19,776 nt of DNA from Verrucomicrobiales bacterium (lineage in GTDB: Bacteria; Verrucomicrobiota; Verrucomicrobiia; Verrucomicrobiales; V1-33), in assembly GCA_028293305.1 (NCBI GenBank), contig JAQGPD010000617.1, positions 1 to 19,776 of the forward strand. Reading direction: 5' to 3'. Numbering within the stretch: position 1 is the stretch's first letter; each line of letters starts with the position of its first letter. The position numbers and the translations under genes were made by a program. Below, piece after piece: positions 8,593-15,788 of the stretch. Under the pieces are notes generated by a model, which was not told where the DNA came from, searched no databases, and saw only the letters and a list, made by a program, of their open reading frames with translations.

Positions 8593-9626
8593 AACCATCG
8601 AAATCACCCACCGCGTTCCTCACCCTGTTTGTTGAGATCCTATGCATGGCATTCCTGTGCGCCCGGACCATGGCCGCCGTTCCCCTGGAGCTGCGGATCG
8701 GTTTTCCCGCCTATGCCTTTTCCGGCCTGAACGCCAATGATTCCGAGACCGTCACCACCTTCTATCTTAAAAGAGTCGCCGAGGATCTGGGCTTGAAATA
8801 TTCCGCCAGGATATACCCCGACCGGCACGAGCTTTACCGGGACATGAACGCCGGAAAGCTGGATATGGTGCTGCTTTCCAGCTCGGATATTTGCGACAAG
8901 GACTCGCCGAAGAACTTTCCCTCCATCCTGGCACCTTTGCGCGGCGAGGACATCGGGGAAAGCATCCAGCTGCTGGTGCACCGGGACTCCGACATCAAAA
9001 CCCTGGCCGATCTCCGGGGACGGCACCTGCTATCCTATGTGTCCAATGACGCGATATTGGAAATAGCCTGGCTGAACCGGGAACTGGCCAAGCAAAACCT
9101 GCCTCCCGCCCCGGAGTTATTCCGGAACATCAGCCATCCCGAGGCCGCGTCCAAAACGGTGCTTCCCGTCTTTTTCCGGAAGGCGGACGCCTGCCTCATC
9201 ACCAAAAGCCTCTTCGATATCCTCGGCCAGCTCAATCCCCAGTTGCAACAACGCCTCGTCCCTCTGGCCAATTCCGAGCTGCTTCTTTCCAGCGCCCTCT
9301 GCCTCCGCGCGGACTACTCGCCGGAGGGACGCCGCCGCATCATGGAAGCCGCATGCAACCTGGCATCCACCCCGCACGGCAGACAACTGATAACCCTGAC
9401 CAAGCTCAACCGCATCATCCCCTTCAAGCCCGAGATGCTGCATACCGTGGAGAAACTGCTTATCGGAAGTCAGAACCTTGCCACCGGGAGCGGGACCCCG
9501 GCCCCTTCCCAGGAACCCCGGGCCGCATTGCCTCCCGACCCCGCACCCGTCCCGGAGCAGGCACCCGGCTTCAAGCAGGCACCCGCCCCGGAGCCGCCAC
9601 CCTCCCCCGCCATCCGGACCCCCTGA
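8589..9626 (+). CDS. PhnD-like periplasmic binding protein with Pro-rich C-terminal tail
   Basis: The 345-residue product resembles the PhnD/SsuA group of periplasmic solute-binding proteins (phosphate/phosphonate type, PF12974). The N-terminal 29 residues form a signal sequence ending at ARTMAA. The mature start, LRIGFPAYAFSG, is the usual first strand, followed by a typical ligand-domain pattern: ERH-like helix DRHELYRDMNAGKLDMVLLSS, then IQLLVHRDSDIKTLADLRGRHL, and a second lobe FFRKADACLITKSLFDIL. The last about 46 residues (300-345) are a tail with 16 prolines, unusual for this family. I chose the ATG at 8589, which overlaps the preceding stop as ATGA, because it gives the signal peptide. 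There is no ABC permease or ATPase gene; a histidine kinase follows after 34 nt. I therefore infer a sensory receptor role rather than transport. The ligand cannot be read from sequence. Confidence 0.75.
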   Translation: MKPSKSPTAFLTLFVEILCMAFLCARTMAAVPLELRIGFPAYAFSGLNANDSETVTTFYLKRVAEDLGLKYSARIYPDRHELYRDMNAGKLDMVLLSSSDICDKDSPKNFPSILAPLRGEDIGESIQLLVHRDSDIKTLADLRGRHLLSYVSNDAILEIAWLNRELAKQNLPPAPELFRNISHPEAASKTVLPVFFRKADACLITKSLFDILGQLNPQLQQRLVPLANSELLLSSALCLRADYSPEGRRRIMEAACNLASTPHGRQLITLTKLNRIIPFKPEMLHTVEKLLIGSQNLATGSGTPAPSQEPRAALPPDPAPVPEQAPGFKQAPAPEPPPSPAIRTP

Positions 9627-9650
9627 GTCAAGACCCGCCCTCCTCCCCCT

Positions 9651-9656
9651 GGAAAG
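9651..9656 (+). promoter_or_regulatory. Ribosome-binding site of the hybrid kinase
   Basis: GGAAAG ends 4 nt before the ATG at 9661, within the 34-nt gap after the binding-protein gene. It supports the chosen start and fits the same transcript as the two upstream genes. The rest of the gap is C-rich and shows no terminator hairpin. Confidence 0.45.
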
Positions 9657-9660
9657 ATAA

Positions 9661-12141
9661 ATGAACTCCTCCTGGCACCAACGGTTCCGTCATTCGCGGA
9701 CCGGCCTTTTCGGTAAAGTCGCCTTCGTCTGCGCCCTGGTCAGCATGCTCAGCGTCGGTCTCAGCGTCTTGTTATTCCAACGACAGGTCCAGCAGGCCGC
9801 CATCATCCCGCTCTACACCGAAGGCCGCACCCTCCAGCATACTTTGGCAGGGATGGTCATCGACAAAATGAACGACGAGACCGAGCTCGTGGTGCAATGT
9901 CAAAACTTCTGCCGCTTTGACAACAACGTCCGTTACATCGTCCTCCAGCCCCTGAATGGGGAAACCATGATCTTCCGCCCCGGCGCGTGGACCCTCGGTG
10001 GCGTCCCCCCCGAACTCGCCCAGCCCGAGTCCCGGATCCCCGCCAAAGCCCTCGACCCCTGGACCGGTGAGCCACTCCTCACCTTTTGTCAGGTCCTTGA
10101 AGTCGCCAGCGTCCCTTGGGGCCACGTGCAGGTCGGCCTCTCCCTCGAGTCCAGCCGGCGCGCCATGACGAAATCCCTCACCAACATCGCCACCACCGCC
10201 TTCGCGGGCATCATCATCGTGCTCGTCGGAGCCTTCACCACCGCCCGGCGCATCGTCCGCCCCGTCAGGGACCTCTCAGACCTCGCCCGGCGCCTCGCCG
10301 ACGGCGAACTCCACGCCCGCGCCGAAATCGAGACCAAGGATGAAATCCAGGACCTCGCCGAAAGCATGAACCGCATGGCCAACGGCATCCACCGCCAAAA
10401 CCTGAAACTCCAGCAACGCGCCGACCGGGAACGTGAACTGGGCAGCATCAACGCCGCCTTCCTCAGCGCCGACCCCGCCCGTCTGGATGAGACATTCACC
10501 GCCGCTCTGGCCACCCTCGGCTCCCAGTTCAACGTCTCCGCCGCCGCCGTCCTGCTTCACTCCCCGGACCGGGAACACCTCGTCCGGGCCTGGGAATGGC
10601 GTCAAAGCGGCGAGCCCGCCAACGCTCCCGCACCCTACCCAAAATCCAAACTCCAATGGCTCCTGACCAAGCTCCAAAGTGACGGCCTCATCATCCTGCG
10701 CACGCTCTCGGAACTCCCCCCGGAAGCCGCGACGGAAAAACTCCTGATGGAGCGGCATCTTTTCACCTCCGCCGCCGTCGCTCCCCTCGGCCCTGCCGGA
10801 CAGGCCAGCGGATTCCTCATCCTCGGCACCCGCTCCTCCAACCATGCATGGAAACCGGAGGACGAATCCTACCTGCGCGTCGCCGCCGTCACCCTGTCAA
10901 ACGCCCTGGCCCACCGGGATGCCGCGCGCGACCGCGACCGCCTCCAGGCCCAGCTCCTCCAGGCCCAGAAAATGGAGGCGGTCGGAAAATTGTCCGGCGG
11001 CATCGCCCACGATTTCAATAACATGTTGGTCCCCATCATGGGCTACAGCGACAGCCTGCTCAGCTCCCTGCCCCCCGGCTCCGCCTGCCTCGAGGAAATC
11101 CGGGAAATCAAACGCGCCGCCGAAAGCGCCGCCGCCCTCACCCGCCAACTCCTCACCTTCAGCCGCAAACAAATCATCTCCCGCATCGAGGTGGACCTCA
11201 ACCAACTCGTCCTCACCCTGCGCAACATGCTCCGCCGCCTCATCGGCGAAAACATCAACCTGACCACCCTGCTGGCCCTGGACGCATGGACCGTTCTCGC
11301 CGACGTCGGCCAGGTCGAACAATGCCTCGTCAACCTTTGCGTCAACGCCCGCCACGCCATCCCCGAGACCGGCACCATCACCATCCGGTCCGAAATGCTG
11401 GATCATGAAACCGTCGCCCTCCTCCCGCGCCACATCCGTCGCCCCAACGGACTCTTCCTGCGACTCAGCGTGGCCGACTCCGGCTGCGGCATGGATGAGG
11501 CCACCATCGCCCGCATCTTTGAACCCTTTTACTCCACCAAAGGCGCGGACGGCACCGGCCTCGGACTCAGCGTCGTCCACGGCGTCATGGAACAACACGG
11601 CGGCTGGATCGACGTGCAATCCACCCCTGGCGAAGGCACCACCTTCCACCTCTACTTCCCCGCCCTCAACGAACCCGCCAAACCACTCAGCCGCATCACG
11701 GAAGCCGTCAAAGTCGCCACCCCCATCCCCCGCGGGACAGGGCAAAACATCCTCCTCATCGAGGACGAATCCGGCGTCCTCGCCTTCGTTACCGCCGCCC
11801 TCCGCCAGCACGGCTATCATGTCACCGCCGCCGACAGCGGCCAAACCGCCCGAGCCCTCTTCGCGGAACAAGGTCACAAATTCGACCTCGTCATGAGTGA
11901 CGTCGTGCTTCCGGACGCCTCCGGCATCGATTTGCTCGAGGGATTTTTCAGCCAGCGGCCCGACCTCCGCGCCATGCTCAGCAGCGGCTACAGCGAGAAA
12001 AGCGCCCTCGTCGAAATGGTCCGCGCCCGCGGCATCCAATTCCTCCACAAACCCTACATCCTTTCCACCCTCCTGCAGTCCGTCCACCGCGCCCTAACAG
12101 AAACCACCCGCGCCGAATCCGTCCTCACCGTCGTCGCCTGA
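9661..12141 (+). CDS. Membrane hybrid sensor histidine kinase (HAMP, GAF-like, HisKA, HATPase, REC)
   Basis: This 826-residue hybrid sensor kinase has a first membrane helix at about 18-39, a periplasmic domain of about 135 residues, and a second helix at about 177-198. HAMP follows (199-250, RRIVRPVRDLSDLARRLADG), then a GAF-like domain (about 265-420). The HisKA box EAVGKLSGGIAHDFNN carries H450, the predicted phosphorylation site. The ATPase has N562 (NLCVNARHA), DSGCGMDE, FEPFYSTK and GTGLGLSVVHG. The C-terminal receiver runs about 697-815 with acidic pocket E701/D702, phospho-acceptor D747 and K797. There is no output domain, so signal must leave through another regulator or phosphotransfer protein not seen nearby. 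Position directly after a binding-protein gene suggests that protein contacts the periplasmic domain; this is inference. Third codon positions are unusually C-rich compared with the first half of the TolC gene. Confidence 0.93.
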   Translation: MNSSWHQRFRHSRTGLFGKVAFVCALVSMLSVGLSVLLFQRQVQQAAIIPLYTEGRTLQHTLAGMVIDKMNDETELVVQCQNFCRFDNNVRYIVLQPLNGETMIFRPGAWTLGGVPPELAQPESRIPAKALDPWTGEPLLTFCQVLEVASVPWGHVQVGLSLESSRRAMTKSLTNIATTAFAGIIIVLVGAFTTARRIVRPVRDLSDLARRLADGELHARAEIETKDEIQDLAESMNRMANGIHRQNLKLQQRADRERELGSINAAFLSADPARLDETFTAALATLGSQFNVSAAAVLLHSPDREHLVRAWEWRQSGEPANAPAPYPKSKLQWLLTKLQSDGLIILRTLSELPPEAATEKLLMERHLFTSAAVAPLGPAGQASGFLILGTRSSNHAWKPEDESYLRVAAVTLSNALAHRDAARDRDRLQAQLLQAQKMEAVGKLSGGIAHDFNNMLVPIMGYSDSLLSSLPPGSACLEEIREIKRAAESAAALTRQLLTFSRKQIISRIEVDLNQLVLTLRNMLRRLIGENINLTTLLALDAWTVLADVGQVEQCLVNLCVNARHAIPETGTITIRSEMLDHETVALLPRHIRRPNGLFLRLSVADSGCGMDEATIARIFEPFYSTKGADGTGLGLSVVHGVMEQHGGWIDVQSTPGEGTTFHLYFPALNEPAKPLSRITEAVKVATPIPRGTGQNILLIEDESGVLAFVTAALRQHGYHVTAADSGQTARALFAEQGHKFDLVMSDVVLPDASGIDLLEGFFSQRPDLRAMLSSGYSEKSALVEMVRARGIQFLHKPYILSTLLQSVHRALTETTRAESVLTVVA

Positions 12142-12168
12142 AGCCGTCCGCACAGTTAGTCCGCGCAA

Positions 12169-12210
12169 CAGAGTAGTCCGCTCAGAGTAGTCCGCTCAGA
12201 GTAGTCCGCA
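12169..12210 (+). repeat. Tandem repeat, three 14-bp units
   Basis: CAGAGTAGTCCGCT occurs at 12169-12182 and 12183-12196, and CAGAGTAGTCCGCA at 12197-12210, head to tail with one difference. A fourth copy ending in CA lies at 12310-12323. The third and fourth copies lead directly into the 20-bp palindrome, so the 14-mer looks like a flank of that palindromic element that has been reiterated. Confidence 0.9.
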
Positions 12211-12243
12211 CAGTCCTCTGTGCGGTTCTCAAAGAATCGGCTC
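12192..12243 (+). repeat. 52-bp direct repeat, copy 1 (contains palindrome)
   Basis: This stretch repeats at 12305-12356 with one visible mismatch, 113 bp apart. It includes the perfect hairpin CCGCACAG-TCCT-CTGTGCGG at 12206-12225 followed by CAAAGAATCGGCTC. Similarity continues past the repeat (CTCTCC-GCTTTCCGGCACCTCGAC in both copies) after a short insertion in copy 2, so the true unit is longer and degenerate. Confidence 0.9.
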
Positions 12244-12304
12244 TCCAGCTTTCCGGCACCTCGACCGCTGCCGCCGATGCTCTGGAAAAAACCAATTCTC
12301 CGGG

Positions 12305-12356
12305 CCGCTCAGAGTAGTCCGCACAGTCCTCTGTGCGGTTCCCAAAGAATCGGCTC
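12305..12356 (+). repeat. 52-bp direct repeat, copy 2 (contains palindrome)
   Basis: This is the second copy of the unit at 12192-12243, with its palindrome at 12319-12338. It is followed by an extra stretch (12357-12368) before the shared GGCTCTCC-GCTTTCCGG sequence resumes, showing an insertion or deletion since duplication. Confidence 0.9.
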
Positions 12357-12401
12357 CTCAACAATCCGGCTCTCCGGCTTTCCGGCACCTCGACTCTTGC
12401 A

Positions 12402-12468
12402 GCCGATGCTTTGAGAAAAGTCGATGCTCTGAGAAAAGCCGATGCTCTGGAAAAAGCCGATGCTCCGG
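12402..12468 (+). repeat. 18-bp tandem repeat, about 3.5 units
   Basis: Units GCCGATGCTTTGAGAAAA (12402-12419), GTCGATGCTCTGAGAAAA (12420-12437) and GCCGATGCTCTGGAAAAA (12438-12455) are head to tail, followed by a half unit GCCGATGCTCCGG. A single further unit-like sequence, CCGATGCTCTGGAAAAA, lies at about 12273-12289. Because 18 is a multiple of 3, the repeat makes false open frames with a 6-residue period on the minus strand. Confidence 0.9.
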
Positions 12469-12508
12469 CCGCACAGAGGACTGTGCGGACCACTCTGTGC
12501 GGCCGGAG
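12463..12508 (-). repeat. 14-bp-stem hairpin nesting an inverted copy of the 20-bp palindrome
   Basis: CTCCGGCCGCACAG (12463-12476) and CTGTGCGGCCGGAG (12495-12508) are perfect reverse complements with an 18-nt loop. Inside, CCGCACAG-AGGA-CTGTGCGG (12469-12488) is the exact reverse complement of the palindromes at 12206 and 12319, so the two hairpins compete for the left arm. It lies 71 bp downstream of the minus-strand heme-protein stop and may act as that gene's terminator, though no T-run follows. Confidence 0.7.
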
Positions 12509-12578
12509 GTCGCTAATTCACAGTTAGACTCTTAGCCGTCTAGCCGTTAAACCATCGAACCCCTGAACCATCCGGCCA

Positions 12579-15500
12579 TTATTTTTTAAACGCCTTGTCG
12601 TTCGGATCGCCGCCGCTCAGGAGGAAGGCGAAGAGGTCCAGGACTTCATCCTTGTTCAGGCTGTAGAGCAGGGCAGGGGGCATGGCGCTGACGGGATACT
12701 TGGCGCGGGTCTTGATGTTGGATTGATTGATGGTGGTGACCTGCGCGGGGGCCAGGGGATTTTCCGCCACGGAAACAACGTCGCCCTCCTCTTTCACAAT
12801 GCGGCCGACCACGGAGGAACCGTCGGTTTTCTCGATCAGGGTGGACTCATACTGGTCGGAGATCACCTTGCTGGGCTCCATGATATTGTCCAACAGATCG
12901 CGCATGGTATACCGGTTGGCGATGCCGCTGAGTTCTGGACCCACGCCGCCGTATTCATTGCCGAAGCGGTGGCAGGAGGAGCAAAGCGCTGCTTGATAGG
13001 CGCGTTTGCCGGCGGCGAAATCACGTCCATGCAGGCCGTCGGCAGTCAGGGCCAGGAGTTCCTCCGTGGTCCAGGCTTTGCCAGGGCCGATGGGTTGCGG
13101 CAACTCCACCGGGGTGGAATTCAGCTCGCCGGAAATGGAATCCAGTTCCGCTTTCAGATTGGCCGGAACCCGTGTCAGGGCGTCCTTGCGCATGTTTTCG
13201 ATGAAGCCGCGGAGGCTGTTCCCGCCGTCGAATTTCCGGGCGGTGTTGAACCAGCGGAAGTATTGACGGTAAAGCTCCGCGGACCACCCGGCGGTGGCTT
13301 CGCGCAGGGCGTAGGCGTAGGCGATTTGTTGGCGGTTCGGCTTCGAGGACTGGGCGCTCAGCACGCCCTTTGCATAACCTTCGCTGCGCAGGAGAAGCTC
13401 CTTGTTGGCAAGGTCGGCCTGGTCATCGGAGGCGATGCTGCCCATGAGCGCCATGGATTTCGGAACGACCTGGCGGCTGCCAAGACTGACGAGCAATTCG
13501 CAGAGCGCTTTGTTCAGCGCGAAGGTTTTGGCAGGATAAAGCGTGTCCAGTTTTTCCGCGGCGCGCGCTTTGATTTCGTCGTCCAGCGGGCCCAGGCGGA
13601 TGAGCGCCACGGAGGCGGTGCGCAGGACGGCGAGTTGTTGTTCCTCGTTCAGACTGCTGAACTCATTCACTCCCAAACCGTGCAGGATCGGAAGCAGCAA
13701 AGACTTGTCAGGGCCGGCGCTGCGGGTGAGAGCGAGCAGTGCGGTGATTTTAGCCCAGGGACGGGATTCGGCCAGGGCGCGGTCTTTCCATGAGGCGACC
13801 GGTTGGTGCTCGATCACCGTGCGGGCGGCGAAGCGGATGAAGCGGTCCGCGTGGTCGAGGTGCGGCCACACCGTGTCCAAGACTTGGGTGGACGGCGCGG
13901 AAAGTTGGAGAGACTCGATCTGGCGGCGGAGCTTGGCTTCCGGGGTCAGGGCCGGCGTGGCGGCGACGGGGGCGGTGTCGGCGGCATTGCCGGTCCAGGT
14001 CACGCGGTAAAGTCCGCTTTGATTTCCACGGCCGCCGATGAGGAAATACATCGCACCGTCCGCGGGGCGGATGACGGCATCCGTCAGCGGCAACGGTTTC
14101 CCGGAAAGGAATTCCTCCTTCACGCCACTGTAGGTCGCGCCGTCCGGGGCAAGGTGAACGGCATACATAGTGCCGTAGGTCCAATCCAGAAGGAACAACG
14201 CATTCTGATATTTGGCAGGGAATTTGGAGCCATAACCAAACGTCACGCCGACCGGACTGCCGGGGCCGATGTTGACGATGGGCGGCACCGTGTCAGGAAA
14301 AGTGACCGGGAATTTCCCCGAGCCATTCCGGAAGCCGAACTCCGCGCCGGGCACTGCATGGCAAAGACGCGTAGGGCGATACCATGGCAGGCCAATGTCC
14401 CATTCCATGTCGCTGTCATAGGCGAAAAGCTCGCCATCGTGGTTGAAAGCGATGTCGTAAGTGTTCCGGAAGCCCATGCTGACCAATTCCCAGGCCTTGC
14501 CATCGAGGTCGGTTTTCGCGATCCAGCCGGCCGGAGCCATGATGTGTGGATCGTGTCCGCCCGCGTCCGTCATGCGGGTGATGAGCTGGTCCTCCGCCCA
14601 AAGTTTGGCAGGGCGGAAAGTGTCAGGATCCGGGGTTTTTGTGAAATTGCCGGCCACCACATACAGGCTTTGACCGTCCGGCGAAGGGATCACCGCGTGC
14701 GGGCCGTGCTCGCCGTCACCGTCGAATTTCCGGAGCAGGACCTCCTCGTCAAATTGGTCATCGCCATTCGTGTCGCGCAGGCGGTAGAGGCCGCTCGCGC
14801 CGCCGTTCCTGACAAGATACAGGGCGTGATTGTGGAAAAGAAGTCCCTGGGCATTTCCGGTTTTCACCGCCAGAGGCTGCACGGAGGCCGCGCCTTTGTC
14901 ATCCAGGGTCACCCGGTAAAGTCCACCGTTCTGGTCCCCGGCGATGAGGCGTTGTTTGTCGTCCAATGTCAGGCTGACCCACGAGCCCTGGGCGGATTTC
15001 GGCACGGTGTAAACAAGGTCCGCCTTGAAGCCCGGCAGCAGATTCAAATCCGCCGGATCGATCAATGTGCCCCCCGCGGGACGCGAGAAAACATTGCCCC
15101 ACGGCCCGGCGCCGAGACTGGCGACGGCAGCGGATCCGGACCAGGATTTGTCATCAAATCCCGGGCGCTCCCAGCCTTCGGGAGCGGTGGAGGACTGCTT
15201 CCAATCCGTGGACGTTTCATCCAAAACAGGGCTGCCTTTTCCGCCAAGATCCACACGCGCCACCAAGCCGGCCGAGCCGCCCTGATTCTGTGCCTTCACG
15301 GCGATCACGTTTCTACCAGGCTGGACCATGGCGCTGATTTTCGCGGAAATCGGCTCCTGCCATTCCGCGATTTTACCCGCCGGCTTGCCGTTGATGAAGA
15401 CCTCCGCGAGATTGTCGCAGGTCAGCTGCAGGCGCAGATCCGGAGTCACTTCCTTCACTTCGAAAGAATGGCGGAAATACACAGGCTGGTCGTCCGTTTT

Positions 15501-15599
15501 GCCAGGAGCCCAGATCCAAAGCGGGGCGGCGGCGGCGTGGGACACGGCCAGTAAAAGTCCGGTCAGGGCGAGAGACGGCAGAGGTCGGTTGGGAATCAT
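12579..15599 (-). CDS. PVC-type heme-binding CxxCH protein with beta-propeller
   Basis: This 1006-residue secreted protein is of the Pirellula/Verrucomicrobium heme-binding type (TIGR02603/TIGR02604). The signal peptide is residues 1-24 (MIPNRPLPSLALTGLLLAVSHAAA). A jelly-roll, galactose-binding-like domain covers about 25-170 (LQLTCDNLAEVFINGKPAG; GFDDKSWSG). A glucose/sorbosone-dehydrogenase-like propeller runs about 185-520 (ADLNLLPGFKADLVY, GHDPHIMAPAGWIAK, FRNTYDIAFNHDGELF). A helical, HEAT-like region spans about 540-780. The C-terminal cytochrome c domain has C873-SS-C876-H877, and M973 in SAMPP is the likely sixth heme ligand. It probably oxidises a sugar or related compound in the periplasm and passes electrons to its own heme, but no family member's substrate is known to me. 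It lies 189 bp downstream of a glycosidase on the same strand. No clear Shine-Dalgarno sequence precedes the ATG. Confidence 0.9.
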   Translation of the reverse strand: MIPNRPLPSLALTGLLLAVSHAAAAPLWIWAPGKTDDQPVYFRHSFEVKEVTPDLRLQLTCDNLAEVFINGKPAGKIAEWQEPISAKISAMVQPGRNVIAVKAQNQGGSAGLVARVDLGGKGSPVLDETSTDWKQSSTAPEGWERPGFDDKSWSGSAAVASLGAGPWGNVFSRPAGGTLIDPADLNLLPGFKADLVYTVPKSAQGSWVSLTLDDKQRLIAGDQNGGLYRVTLDDKGAASVQPLAVKTGNAQGLLFHNHALYLVRNGGASGLYRLRDTNGDDQFDEEVLLRKFDGDGEHGPHAVIPSPDGQSLYVVAGNFTKTPDPDTFRPAKLWAEDQLITRMTDAGGHDPHIMAPAGWIAKTDLDGKAWELVSMGFRNTYDIAFNHDGELFAYDSDMEWDIGLPWYRPTRLCHAVPGAEFGFRNGSGKFPVTFPDTVPPIVNIGPGSPVGVTFGYGSKFPAKYQNALFLLDWTYGTMYAVHLAPDGATYSGVKEEFLSGKPLPLTDAVIRPADGAMYFLIGGRGNQSGLYRVTWTGNAADTAPVAATPALTPEAKLRRQIESLQLSAPSTQVLDTVWPHLDHADRFIRFAARTVIEHQPVASWKDRALAESRPWAKITALLALTRSAGPDKSLLLPILHGLGVNEFSSLNEEQQLAVLRTASVALIRLGPLDDEIKARAAEKLDTLYPAKTFALNKALCELLVSLGSRQVVPKSMALMGSIASDDQADLANKELLLRSEGYAKGVLSAQSSKPNRQQIAYAYALREATAGWSAELYRQYFRWFNTARKFDGGNSLRGFIENMRKDALTRVPANLKAELDSISGELNSTPVELPQPIGPGKAWTTEELLALTADGLHGRDFAAGKRAYQAALCSSCHRFGNEYGGVGPELSGIANRYTMRDLLDNIMEPSKVISDQYESTLIEKTDGSSVVGRIVKEEGDVVSVAENPLAPAQVTTINQSNIKTRAKYPVSAMPPALLYSLNKDEVLDLFAFLLSGGDPNDKAFKK

Positions 15600-15788
15600 G
15601 GAAAAATAGGAACGGGTAAAAGGAATGAAAGCAGAGTGCGGAAACGGCGTGAGTGCGAATGAATTATCAGCCGGACCCGGATTCAGGCCTCCGGAACCCG
15701 CATTGTATCCTCAAAAACGCCGCAATCCCGCATCCGGGCGCGACGGCCAGGTCCCGCGACCTGCTCCGCCCGCCGAATGTCCGGAACA
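15600..15788. other. Intergenic region between glycosidase and heme protein genes
   Basis: These 189 bp separate two minus-strand genes. A small inverted repeat CAGGTC-CCGC-GACCTG lies at 15748-15763, about 25 bp past the glycosidase stop; it has no T-run, so it is only a weak terminator candidate. I see no convincing promoter, so the heme-protein gene may be read through from upstream or use an unrecognised promoter. Confidence 0.35.

Larger units (their letters stand above)
12142..12578. repeat. Repeat-filled convergent intergenic region
   Basis: This 437-bp gap lies between the ends of two convergent genes and holds no credible gene. It contains a 14-bp tandem repeat, a 52-bp direct repeat, three copies of a 20-bp palindrome (one inverted), an 18-bp tandem repeat and a long hairpin. 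The last part (about 12530-12575) has short degenerate units such as TAGCCGT and GAACC. The hairpins could end transcription from both sides, but none has a following T-run. The layout resembles extragenic palindromic (REP-like) sequences. Confidence 0.8.

Noticed and set aside
10897..12087. 396-codon minus-strand open frame opposite the hybrid kinase
   Set aside because: It is a low-complexity Gly/Glu/Val/Asp product made by the reverse of C-ending codons; the plus strand has all kinase and receiver motifs.
12182..12493. 103-codon minus-strand open frame with a 6-residue repeat (SAFLRA type)
   Set aside because: The periodicity comes directly from the 18-bp tandem repeat; there is no ribosome site and the region is a repeat-filled convergent gap.
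12169..12508. CRISPR array
   Set aside because: Units are directly adjacent or irregularly spaced, with no constant repeat separated by unique spacers, and no cas gene is nearby.
13803..15554. 583-codon plus-strand open frame opposite the heme protein
   Set aside because: It is the shadow of a GC-rich gene; the product is rich in Arg, Gly and Ala with no domain pattern, while the minus strand encodes a complete recognisable protein.
15748..15763. Rho-independent terminator after the glycosidase
   Set aside because: The stem is only 6 bp and no T-run follows on the minus strand; listed only as a weak inverted repeat.
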